DNA of 16,701 bases from Cyanobacteria bacterium K_DeepCast_35m_m2_023. Its GTDB lineage: Bacteria; Cyanobacteriota; Cyanobacteriia; PCC-6307; Cyanobiaceae. The stretch spans positions 1-16,701 of the forward strand of contig VGQR01000008.1 in assembly GCA_016882345.1 (NCBI GenBank), in the 5' to 3' direction. Shown here piece after piece: positions 7,620 to 14,097 of the stretch. Under the pieces are notes generated by a model. The model was not told the DNA's origin. It made no database searches and worked only from the letters and a program-made list of their open reading frames with translations. The position numbers and the translations under genes were made by a program. How positions within the stretch are numbered: position 1 is the stretch's first letter; each line of letters starts with the position of its first letter.

Positions 7620-7647
7620 CATAACCTCTACTGTAACTTGCATTTAC
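7620..7647. promoter_or_regulatory. Candidate operator between divergent AAA and porin genes
   Basis: The only AT-rich patch in this GC-rich divergent gap. GTAA at 7633-7636 and TTAC at 7644-7647 form an inverted repeat spaced by seven bases (GTA-N9-TAC overall, one base longer than the NtcA consensus GTA-N8-TAC). CATAACCT (7620-7627) and CTGTAACT (7631-7638), three bases apart, loosely recall a cyanobacterial Pho box repeat, the first with one mismatch and the second with three. Neither match is strong and only one of them, if either, is likely to be real. Confidence 0.25.
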
Positions 7648-7737
7648 TGGAGAGAGTTCGCCGCAGGTCCACTCCTGATCCCCTTCGGCTTCGCAGCGCT
7701 GATATTCCTTCTGCAGCACCACCGGCCCGCCGCCCTG

Positions 7738-9408
7738 TTGGCCGTTCTTGCCCTGGCATCCCTGGCCCACCCCCAGCACTCCCTGGCCCAGCCCATGGAC
7801 GCGTTCAACGGCATGTCGGCCGTCAACAACTACATGAACCAGCAGGAGATGGATGAGATCAGGGCTTACCGCTCGAGGAACCAGGTCACCAGCGTCAATC
7901 AATTTTCAGATCTGCGCCCCACCGACTGGGCCTACCAGGCGCTGAGCAACCTGGTCGAAAAGTACGGCTGCGTGGCCGGCTACCCCAACGGAACCTTCAA
8001 AGGTGGCCAGGCGATGAGCCGATTTGAAGCAGCGGCCCTGCTCAATGCCTGCCTGGACCGTGTCAGCGAGCAGACCGACGAGCTCAAACGGTTGATGGAC
8101 GAATTCAAGCAGGAGCTGACCGTGCTGCGCGGCCGCGTCGAAGGGCTTGAAAAGCGGGTGGGTGTGCTGGAGTCCCAGCAGTTCAACACCACCACCAAAT
8201 TCAGCGGCCAGGCGACGATGGTGGTTGGCGGCAACAGTTTTGGCGGATCCGCCATCAATTCAGCGACAAATCAAGCCAATACTTACAATCACTTCAGCAA
8301 CACAACTACTCCTTATAATCTCTACAACGCGATCACCTTCAACTACGACCTACAGCTCAATTTCGACATCAGCTTCACCTGCAAAGATCTGCTGCGCACC
8401 AACCTGAGAGCAGGCAATTTCTACAACACCAGCTTTGCCGGCCAACCCCACGGTCTCGGCAACAGCTCCGAGTTGGAGATTGCCTTCCAGCAACCGTCTG
8501 GAGCCAACATTCTTGGCCTCTACAAGCTCTTCTACCAACTGCCGGTCGGATCGGGATTGACCGCCACCGTGGGAGCCCGGGTCGGCCAGGAGGACATGCT
8601 GGCCCTCTGGCCAAGCGTCTACCCGTCTGATCCGATTCTGAACATCATGACGACCAACGGGGCACCCGCGGCCTACAGCAAAAACATTGGTCCAGGGGCC
8701 GGTCTCTGGTGGCAGAACAAAAGCTGGAGTGTGAGTGCCAACTACGTGGCCTTCAACGGCATGATGGGGTCCCCCACCACTGCTGCAGCCCAAACCGCCG
8801 GGCTGCCAACAGGGGGCGGAGGCATCGCCAATCGCAACTCGGGCGGAACCGGCTCTGTGCAGCTGGCCTATCAGCAGGAGCAGTGGGGCCTGGCCGCCAT
8901 CTGGACCTACCTGCAGGCCGGAGGGTCCTTCATTCCGGCGACCACCCCCGCGGTCCACAGCAATCTCGACCACACGGCCGGAGCCTCGACCAATGCCTTT
9001 GGCCTGAGCGGCTATTGGCAACCGCTGACGAGTGGCTGGGCCCCCTCGATCAGTGCAGGCTGGGGCATCAATGGCACCAGCTATGCCCGTGCGCTGAGCC
9101 CCACCAGCGCCAATGTCACAACCAGCCAATCGTGGATGCTGGGTCTGCAATGGACCGACGTCTTCGCCAAGGGGAATGATTTCGGGATGGCTGTTGCCCA
9201 AGCCGTCTTCGCGACGGCGCTGGCCGGGGGGACAACCCCTGATGACGGAAACTTTGCGTGGGAGTGGTGGTACAAAGCGCAAGTCACTGACAAGATCAGT
9301 GTCACCCCCGCTCTCTTCTATCTGAGTCGGCCCCTTGGCATGCGCACCCCCGCCAACGGCAGCTTCAACCAGTTCGGCGCCCTGGTGAAAACCACCTTCA
9401 GGTTCTGA
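7738..9408 (+). CDS. SLH-domain carbohydrate/ion porin (OprB/Som family), start uncertain
   Basis: Outer-membrane porin of the cyanobacterial type. Numbered from TTG 7738: a signal-peptide hydrophobic core and an AQ-P cleavage-like site (2-18), one SLH domain (about 52-108, FSDLRPTDWAYQAL, CVAGYPNGTFKGGQAMSRFE) that anchors to peptidoglycan-linked polymer, a coiled coil (110-147), then an OprB-like beta barrel to the C-terminal Phe (TTFRF). Length (556) is typical. TTG 7738 gives no basic n-region, and the frame is open to at least 7621 without ATG, GTG or another TTG; residues encoded just upstream (QHHRPAALLAV) would complete a normal signal peptide, so translation may begin at a rare codon such as CTG 7711 or further upstream. 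Porins of this class pass small solutes and ions into the periplasm. It is divergent from the AAA gene and ends at the hairpin at 9425. Confidence 0.92.
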   Translation: MAVLALASLAHPQHSLAQPMDAFNGMSAVNNYMNQQEMDEIRAYRSRNQVTSVNQFSDLRPTDWAYQALSNLVEKYGCVAGYPNGTFKGGQAMSRFEAAALLNACLDRVSEQTDELKRLMDEFKQELTVLRGRVEGLEKRVGVLESQQFNTTTKFSGQATMVVGGNSFGGSAINSATNQANTYNHFSNTTTPYNLYNAITFNYDLQLNFDISFTCKDLLRTNLRAGNFYNTSFAGQPHGLGNSSELEIAFQQPSGANILGLYKLFYQLPVGSGLTATVGARVGQEDMLALWPSVYPSDPILNIMTTNGAPAAYSKNIGPGAGLWWQNKSWSVSANYVAFNGMMGSPTTAAAQTAGLPTGGGGIANRNSGGTGSVQLAYQQEQWGLAAIWTYLQAGGSFIPATTPAVHSNLDHTAGASTNAFGLSGYWQPLTSGWAPSISAGWGINGTSYARALSPTSANVTTSQSWMLGLQWTDVFAKGNDFGMAVAQAVFATALAGGTTPDDGNFAWEWWYKAQVTDKISVTPALFYLSRPLGMRTPANGSFNQFGALVKTTFRF

Positions 9409-9424
9409 AGCTCAAACAAAAAAT

Positions 9425-9447
9425 GGGGCTTGTCTGTGGCAAGCCCC
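9425..9447 (+). terminator. Rho-independent-like terminator of the porin gene
   Basis: A perfect 8-bp stem, GGGGCTTG (9425-9432) with CAAGCCCC (9440-9447), around a 7-base loop, 16 bases after the porin stop. An A-rich run (AAACAAAAAA) precedes it and TGTTTC follows, so it could act on either strand. Confidence 0.8.
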
Positions 9448-9476
9448 TGTTTCATGCGTTCAAAAGGCCGATTCAT

Positions 9477-9584
9477 TCAGTCGTGTTGATGCTGGCTCGC
9501 GCCAGGTCGGGCAGGCTTGCGGTAGCCACCGCCACCGCCGCCACCGCAAGCCAGTTCCACAACCTGGGGGGCGTGCTGAGGCAC
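9477..9584 (-). CDS. Candidate Gly-rich 35-residue peptide
   Basis: On the minus strand GTG at 9584-9582 reads MPQHAPQVVELACGGGGGGG, then YRKPARPGASQHQHD to TGA at 9479-9477. A run of seven Gly between a Cys and Tyr-Arg-Lys is unusual. Cyanobacteria make several Gly-rich ribosomal peptides, but there is no leader motif or maturase nearby. There is no good Shine-Dalgarno, and an in-frame TGA two codons upstream fixes the start. The DNA is a GGC/GGT triplet repeat inside a 10-bp inverted repeat, so the reading may be accidental. Confidence 0.22.
   Translation of the reverse strand: MPQHAPQVVELACGGGGGGGYRKPARPGASQHQHD
9514..9552. repeat. 10-bp inverted repeat enclosing GCC/ACC triplets
   Basis: GGCTTGCGGT (9514-9523) pairs exactly with ACCGCAAGCC (9543-9552); the 19-base loop consists mostly of GCC and ACC triplets. 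It lies 66 bases after the porin terminator. It could be a second terminator-like structure, a mobile palindromic repeat, or the DNA of the Gly-rich peptide. Confidence 0.6.
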
Positions 9585-9624
9585 CGCTCAAGGATAAACA
9601 GCGTCAGGCAAGGGTGTGCGTGAG

Positions 9625-9648
9625 TGCAAACTGGTCATGCCAGTTGCA
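9625..9648. repeat. Small hairpin in the long gap
   Basis: TGCAAACTGG (9625-9634) pairs with CCAGTTGCA (9640-9648) with one bulged A and a TCATG loop. No U-tract follows, so the role is unclear. Confidence 0.45.
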
Positions 9649-10051
9649 AGAGCCAGGACTGTTGCCGACATTGCAAGCATGTCAGGACCATTGAAATGAA
9701 GAATGCCCTTGATTCTAGTCGCAACAGCGCCTTTTGAACCTCGCACCATCCAGGCTTATCAGTCAGTTTGCATGGCGAAGCGCGGCTTGATCTGGATTTC
9801 GTTAGGATGATTCTTTAACTGTTAACGCTCACAGCTTGATGCTGACAGGTTTACGCTGACAGGGCCATCGTCAGCGCTGAGAGCAACCCTGGTGAACACG
9901 CACCTGAACGGACCAACCCACAGCCGGGCAACAGGATGAGCAAGGCTGCAGAGCGTACCGGTGCCTCAGGGAAGACCATCTGCTTCGATTGCGATCAGCG
10001 ACCGTCTGAGCCGCTAACCAGATCGGATGAGAGATTTCGCTGATTGCTGAG

Positions 10052-10069
10052 CCTGTCATTGCAGACAGG
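10052..10069. repeat. Small hairpin upstream of the GST operon
   Basis: CCTGTC (10052-10057) pairs with GACAGG (10064-10069) across the 6-base loop ATTGCA, about 240 bases before the GST start. A stem this short can occur by chance. Confidence 0.3.
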
Positions 10070-10308
10070 AGCACGATTCGTAGGCTCAAAAATATCGGCA
10101 TGTCCCTCACTCAGATCAAAGAAAGGCTGCAAGTCAGGCGCTCAGGCATCTGCAACTGCGACGTTCTTTGAACATGCCAGGCGACCAAAGTCGAGATGAT
10201 CAACAATTCAATTGCCGAGCTTCTGCAGATGCCAAAGAAGCTCAAGCGCATGCTCCAGAGCTGGCAAAATTGCAGGGGCACCAAGACGATGCAAGCCCAC
10301 CTGGACGC

Positions 10309-10935
10309 ATGACTCTCACCCTTTACGGCGGCGCCCGCAGCCGCGCGTCGATGCCGCGGTGGTACCTCGAGGAACAGGGGATCGCCTACAGCTGGCAGCA
10401 GCTCGACATGGCTGCCGGCGAACACCGCGATGAGCCATTCACCCGCCTCAACCCTTTTGCCAAGGTGCCGGCGCTGATCGACGACGCCTTTTGCGCACCA
10501 ACCGGAGAACCACTCCAGCTGTTTGAAAGCGGTGCGATCTTGCTGCACCTGGCCGAGCACTATGGCGGGGAATTCGGCAGCGACAACTGCCCAGATGCGG
10601 CCAGTGCCGCTGCCCGCCGCAGCCTGGCCAGCCAGTGGGTGCTGTTTGCCAATGCGACCCTGGCGGTGGCCCTGTTCGTGCCGTCCAACCGCGACAAAGA
10701 ATTTCCGAGACTGATGCAGGTGCTCGATGGACTGCTGGCCGGCGGTCAGTCGCTGCTGGCGGGCCCGTGGGGTGACCCCGGGTGGAGCGTCGCCGATTGC
10801 GCCGTCAACGCCTACCTTGCCTACCTGCCCATCTTCTTCCCCCAAATCGACCTGAGCCCTTACCTCAACGTGCAAGCCGTCATCGCTGCGACCGCAGCGC
10901 GCCTGGCGTACCAACGTGTGATGGGCGGGCGCTGA
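10309..10935 (+). CDS. Glutathione S-transferase family protein
   Basis: A 208-residue cytosolic GST-like protein. The thioredoxin-fold half opens with TLTLYGGARSRAS, where Ser/Arg near residues 9-14 occupy the usual catalytic region, and has LNPFAKVPAL (47-56) with the cis-Pro after Val53 and the glutathione gamma-glutamyl site LFESGAIL (71-78, Glu73-Ser74). The helical half carries the N-capping box SVAD (160-163). The frame is open to an ATG at 10168, but the extra 47 residues are low-complexity and unlike any GST, whereas ATG 10309 starts directly on beta-1; I prefer 10309. Its TGA overlaps the ATG of pdeM by one base (TGATG), so the two are translationally coupled. The substrate is unknown, and conjugation activity is family knowledge only. 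Confidence 0.88.
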   Translation: MTLTLYGGARSRASMPRWYLEEQGIAYSWQQLDMAAGEHRDEPFTRLNPFAKVPALIDDAFCAPTGEPLQLFESGAILLHLAEHYGGEFGSDNCPDAASAAARRSLASQWVLFANATLAVALFVPSNRDKEFPRLMQVLDGLLAGGQSLLAGPWGDPGWSVADCAVNAYLAYLPIFFPQIDLSPYLNVQAVIAATAARLAYQRVMGGR

Positions 10936-11642
10936 TGGCCGCGAGCCCAAACCCAACGACAGATTGGGCCTGTCTGGATTGGCAGGGCCAGCAGCTGAAG
11001 CTGCTGGCTCAAAAGGCCATCTGGGACGCCCAGCGGCGCACCCTGCTGCTGGCCGATCTGCACCTGGGGAAAGCCGAAACCTTTCAGGCCCATGGCATTC
11101 CCTTTCCCAGCGACGGAGACCTGGGAACCTTGAACGACCTGATTGCCCTGGCCGGGCGCTGGCAACCGAGTCAGGTGATCGTGCTGGGCGACCTGATTCA
11201 CAGCCGCCTGGGCCTGACCCAGGACTTGCGACAGAAGCTGCAGGCCCTGCCGGAGCTGCTCGGCTGCTCCCTGCGGCTCATTGGCGGCAACCACGACCGC
11301 GGCAGCAACCTGCCTGGGCTGGAACATGAACCAGCCCAGGCCCTGGGTCCGTGGTGGCTCAGCCATGAACCGCAAACGATTCCAGGCCATCTCAACCTGT
11401 GCGGTCACCTGCACCCGGTGGCCCTGATCGGTCGGGGCAACAACCGTCTGCGTCTGCCCTGCTTCAGCCTGAACCAGGCGCAGCAGAGGCTGGCGCTGCC
11501 GGCGTTTGGCCGCTTGACGGGCGGCCATCCAACCGCCCAAGGTGATCAGATCTGGCTGGTGGCCGACGGAGCCGTCGTCGCTTGGAATCACCCTCGCCAG
11601 CTGCGCTCGGGCCAGCAACCACCTCTCCATCGGGCCGCCTGA
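10935..11642 (+). CDS. pdeM: Ligase-associated DNA damage response endonuclease PdeM
   Basis: A 235-residue calcineurin-like metallophosphoesterase of the DNA-ligase-associated type. Metal and catalytic motifs, in order: DLHLGK (41-46, DxH), GDLIHSR (85-91, GDxxH), GGNHDRG (117-123, GNHD), SHEP (143-146) and GHLHP (157-161, GHxH). These give the two-metal phosphodiesterase site expected of the family. The KAETFQAHGIPFPSD segment after DxH is characteristic of this subfamily. The ATG at 10935 overlaps the upstream GST stop. The end overlaps the next gene if that gene starts at TTG 11582. Its functional partner, the Lhr-like helicase, is on the same strand at 820-3429, but the ligase and exonuclease are absent here, so the usual four-gene cluster is dispersed. 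Confidence 0.9.
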   Translation: MAASPNPTTDWACLDWQGQQLKLLAQKAIWDAQRRTLLLADLHLGKAETFQAHGIPFPSDGDLGTLNDLIALAGRWQPSQVIVLGDLIHSRLGLTQDLRQKLQALPELLGCSLRLIGGNHDRGSNLPGLEHEPAQALGPWWLSHEPQTIPGHLNLCGHLHPVALIGRGNNRLRLPCFSLNQAQQRLALPAFGRLTGGHPTAQGDQIWLVADGAVVAWNHPRQLRSGQQPPLHRAA

Positions 11643-13030
11643 AACGGCCGCTTTGGCGCCGCAAGCGCAGCCTGAGCATCGCCATTCCCGTCGGAACATT
11701 GGCGTTTCTGGTGGTGATTGCCCCCCCTTTGCCCGAAGCGCACCACCCGGGGGCGGCCGACCTGCTGATCGCTGCAGATGGGCAGCCATTCCGCCAGCTC
11801 AACGATGATGCGACCTATGGCCTCGATTTCGATCCACGCAAGGTGCGGATCGACCTGTTTGAGGGCTGGGACCGGGAGCAGGAGGCCTATGCCGATCGCG
11901 GAGCCCTGGCCTTCGTCTCGGGCCCGATGTACGAGCGCCATATCGACGCGGGGCGCGAGATCACCGTGCCGCTTGGGGACCTCAAATTCGGTGATCGCAT
12001 CTGGCGGGGGCGAAACCGCACGGCCGCCAGGCAGAGAGCCTTCGTCGGGATTCGACACGACGGGGGGGTCGAGTTCGGCTATGGGGAGCTGACCCCCGAA
12101 CGGGCCCGCAAGTTCGAGACCTTCATCGGAGGCCTGCACAGCATCTACAACGATCTGGAGCGGCCGCCCAGCAGCTACAAGGGCGCCTACAGCATCAGCA
12201 TGGGCCAGCAAATCCGCTACCTGCTGCCTCGAATCCGCATGGTGATCGGGCTCAGGCGTGATGGTCGGCTCGAAGTCTTGATGAGCCGCGATGGGCTCAC
12301 GCTCGAGCAGACCCGTGCTCTGGCCAGGCGTCGCGGGCTGCGGGCCGCCTATCTGCCAGACCACGCCTCCAAGAGCCGTTTCATCCTCCCCGGGGTCAAG
12401 GGCTTTAACCAGGAGGACGCCAACTGGATCAGTGGCGGTGCCACCAGTTTTGTGCACGTGCCCTACCTGTTGAAGCTGAGCCGGAGGACCGTTCCCCTGC
12501 AGGGATCGTTGCTGGCCGGTCTCAGTGCCCGGGCCGCCGATGGTCCCTGCAGCAATCCGCTGAGCTGCGGCCAAACCCTGGGTACGCAACTGGTCGATCG
12601 AGCCCTGGCGGGCTTGAACCGGCTGATGGAGCAAGGGGTCGAGCCGATTGCCCGTCTGATCTGGGCCCCCAAGCGCAGCACCGATCCGCGGCTCGCCCGC
12701 GCCGGCTCTCCCCTGCGCGAACCGCCGATCAGCGCCGACCCCCTGGCCCTGCGCCAGCGGCAATCGGAAGAGGCCTCCAGTCCGGTGGATGCGCTGAGCG
12801 GCAGCGACACCCTGGACTTGCCGCCAGATCTACCGCCTCCCCTGGTGCTGCCCGAAGGGGGAACCTTGCCCCCAGCCAGCGACGCGCCGACGGCGCCGAT
12901 CGATGCAGACGCCCAGCTCAAGGGGCCGCCTGAACCGAGCGCAGAGCCTGCTGCCCCCCCCACGCCAGCGAGCCAGGCGCTGGTGACGGCACCAGGCGCC
13001 CCACCACCGCCGTTGCTGCCCCCGCCCTAA
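11582..13030 (+). CDS. Membrane-anchored protein resembling a phosphodiester glycosidase (NAGPA/DUF2233) fold, Pro-rich tail
   Basis: 482 residues from TTG 11582, which overlaps pdeM by 61 bases; no ATG occurs before residue 116. An N-terminal basic stretch and helix (about 20-47, KRPLWRRKRS then SIAIPVGTLAFLVVIAPPL) look like a signal anchor. The body follows the outline of NAGPA-type proteins: KVRIDLFE (87-94), GALAFVSGPMYERH (107-120) where the family has GALAAINGGFF, AFVGIRHDGGVEFGYG (153-168), then RDGRLEVLMSRDGLTLEQTRALARRRG (226-252). The family's LDGGGS signature is replaced by YLPDHASKS (257-265), so it may not be catalytic. Residues 416-482 are Pro/Ala-rich and probably span or decorate the periplasm. 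It is the last gene of the GST-pdeM operon, and its TAA overlaps the stop of the convergent CBS gene. The family call is inference from the pattern; the protein may be an uncharacterised cyanobacterial family. Confidence 0.8.
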   Translation: MESPSPAALGPATTSPSGRLKRPLWRRKRSLSIAIPVGTLAFLVVIAPPLPEAHHPGAADLLIAADGQPFRQLNDDATYGLDFDPRKVRIDLFEGWDREQEAYADRGALAFVSGPMYERHIDAGREITVPLGDLKFGDRIWRGRNRTAARQRAFVGIRHDGGVEFGYGELTPERARKFETFIGGLHSIYNDLERPPSSYKGAYSISMGQQIRYLLPRIRMVIGLRRDGRLEVLMSRDGLTLEQTRALARRRGLRAAYLPDHASKSRFILPGVKGFNQEDANWISGGATSFVHVPYLLKLSRRTVPLQGSLLAGLSARAADGPCSNPLSCGQTLGTQLVDRALAGLNRLMEQGVEPIARLIWAPKRSTDPRLARAGSPLREPPISADPLALRQRQSEEASSPVDALSGSDTLDLPPDLPPPLVLPEGGTLPPASDAPTAPIDADAQLKGPPEPSAEPAAPPTPASQALVTAPGAPPPPLLPPP

Positions 13031-13491
13031 CCGGCCTGAGCCAGGGCGCGCACCACGTCACCGCGGGTGAGAACCCCGACCGGATGGCGACGGTCATCGA
13101 GCACGAACAGCCGCTGGGTGCTGCGCTCGTGCAGCAATTTGGCCGCCGCCGGCAGGGCCAGATCAGCGCTGCAGCTGTGGGGGTTCTTGCTCATCACCTC
13201 ACCCACCGAGCTGCCCAGCACCTGGTGCACCTCTTTGTCCCAGTTGAGCGGATTGCGCAAATAGATGACCGCATCCAACAGCATCACGTAGGGGCCGGCA
13301 TCAAAACCGCTTTCGCGCACCATCAGATCCTGCTCGGTGAGCTCTCCGACCAATGCACCGGTGGCATCCACCACCGGCAGGCCGCTGATGTGGTGGTCGC
13401 TCATCAACTGCACCGCCTCCTGCAACGGACTGGTATCGGTGACCGTCAGCACAGGGGTGCTCATCACGGCGGAGACGGGCTGCTGCACCAC
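13027..13491 (-). CDS. Two-CBS-domain protein (CBSX-like)
   Basis: A 154-residue stand-alone CBS pair. CBS1 covers about 8-59 (VMSTPVLTV, HHISGLPVVD, GELTEQDLM) and CBS2 about 96-152 (VMSKNPHSCS, STQRLFVLDD, GVLTRGDVVRAL). The linker DAGPYVMLLDAVIYLRNPLNW is strongly typical of cyanobacterial members and resembles plastid CBSX proteins, which bind adenosine nucleotides and modulate thioredoxins. A similar energy-sensing role is inference. Start is GTG 13491 or the next codon, GTG 13488; ATG at residue 10 would cut into CBS1. Its TAG and the TAA of the convergent upstream gene share bases (CTAA at 13027-13030), leaving no room for a terminator. The 63-base gap to pgsA holds both divergent promoters. 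Confidence 0.9.
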   Translation of the reverse strand: MVQQPVSAVMSTPVLTVTDTSPLQEAVQLMSDHHISGLPVVDATGALVGELTEQDLMVRESGFDAGPYVMLLDAVIYLRNPLNWDKEVHQVLGSSVGEVMSKNPHSCSADLALPAAAKLLHERSTQRLFVLDDRRHPVGVLTRGDVVRALAQAG

Positions 13492-13554
13492 GGGCAGAAG
13501 GCTTCAACTCGCGGCATTCTGGAGCCGAGAGCGGCCCCTGCCCTGACTGTTGCA

Positions 13555-14085
13555 ATGAAGCCCATCCCTTGGCGTCAGCTGGCCGACGGCCTCACCCTCG
13601 CCCGAGCAGCACTGGGCCTGCCTCTGATCGCAGCCCTGAGCAGCGCTCAGGCCTCCCTGGCCTGGGTGCTGCTGCTGCTGGGGGGGCTCTCGGACTGGCT
13701 CGATGGCCTGCTGGCCCGCCGCGCCGGTGGCGGCTCGGTCTGGGGAGCCCGGCTCGATCCCCTGACCGACAAGATCCTGATCAGCGCGCCGCTGCTGTGG
13801 CTGGGGGCGGCCGGGCGGCTACCCCTCTGGGCGATCTGGTTGCTGCTGGCGCGCGAGCTGCTGATCAGCGGCTGGCGTGCTGGCGAAAGCAGCGGCGGCC
13901 CCTCATCGCTCGCCGGCAAAGGCAAGACCGTGCTGCAGTTCGCCAGCCTGTTGTTGTTGTTGTGGCCCGACAACTGGGGGGGGGCATCTGCAGCCCAAGC
14001 CCTGCATGGGCTGGGTTGGTGGCTGTTCTGGCCCTCGCTGCTGCTGGCCGTGAGTTCGGCGTTGGGCTATCTGCGGAAGACCTGA
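13555..14085 (+). CDS. pgsA: CDP-alcohol phosphatidyltransferase, probably phosphatidylglycerophosphate synthase
   Basis: A 176-residue integral membrane enzyme. The CDP-alcohol phosphatidyltransferase signature is complete: Asp47-x2-Asp50-Gly51-x2-Ala54-Arg55-x8-Gly64-x3-Asp68-x3-Asp72 (DWLDGLLAR...GARLDPLTD). Upstream LADGLTLARAALGLPLIA and downstream GKGKTVLQF (121-129) fit PgsA, which joins CDP-diacylglycerol and glycerol-3-phosphate in the first step of phosphatidylglycerol synthesis, the only major phospholipid of thylakoids. Helices are visible at about 16-32, 34-50, 76-100, 124-137 and 154-171. A longer frame is open to 13084, but that is antisense to the CBS gene; ATG 13555 begins just before the family's first helix. 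Other CDP-alcohol transferases cannot be excluded on motif alone. Confidence 0.88.
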   Translation: MKPIPWRQLADGLTLARAALGLPLIAALSSAQASLAWVLLLLGGLSDWLDGLLARRAGGGSVWGARLDPLTDKILISAPLLWLGAAGRLPLWAIWLLLARELLISGWRAGESSGGPSSLAGKGKTVLQFASLLLLLWPDNWGGASAAQALHGLGWWLFWPSLLLAVSSALGYLRKT

Positions 14086-14097
14086 TCAGCCAGCGCT

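Larger units (their letters stand above)
9448..10308. other. Long gap (about 860 bases) without a convincing gene
   Basis: No ORF here has recognisable domains or coding texture. It holds a Gly-codon-rich inverted repeat (9514-9552), two small hairpins (9625-9648 and 10052-10069) and an AT-richer patch around 9780-9830 (TTGATCTGG...TTAGGATGATTCTTTAACTGTTAAC) that could contain a promoter reading right. The sequence just before the GST gene (10168-10308) is open in the GST frame but reads as Gln/Asp/Ala-rich filler. A non-coding RNA or a long 5' leader of the GST-pdeM operon is possible. Confidence 0.5.

Noticed and set aside
8350..9282. Minus-strand ORF of 310 codons inside the porin
   Set aside because: The plus strand encodes an evident OprB-type barrel; the antisense frame is Gly/Arg/Gln-rich filler.
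9936..10043. Plus-strand ORF of 35 codons (MSKAAERTGASGKT...)
   Set aside because: GASGKT looks like a P-loop, but there is no fold around it, an AGG directly against the start, and no neighbour to support it.
9871..10110. Minus-strand ORF of 79 codons
   Set aside because: Ser/Arg/Cys-rich without a hydrophobic pattern, domain or ribosome-binding site.
10168..10308. N-terminal extension of the GST gene from ATG 10168
   Set aside because: The 47 extra residues are Gln/Asp/Ala-rich and precede a normal GST N-terminus at ATG 10309; no GST begins this way.
11588..12763. Minus-strand ORF of 391 codons opposite the NAGPA-like gene
   Set aside because: I considered it as the true gene because the plus-strand family is weak, but the plus strand has a membrane anchor, ordered secondary-structure patterns and operon spacing with pdeM, while the minus strand shows none.
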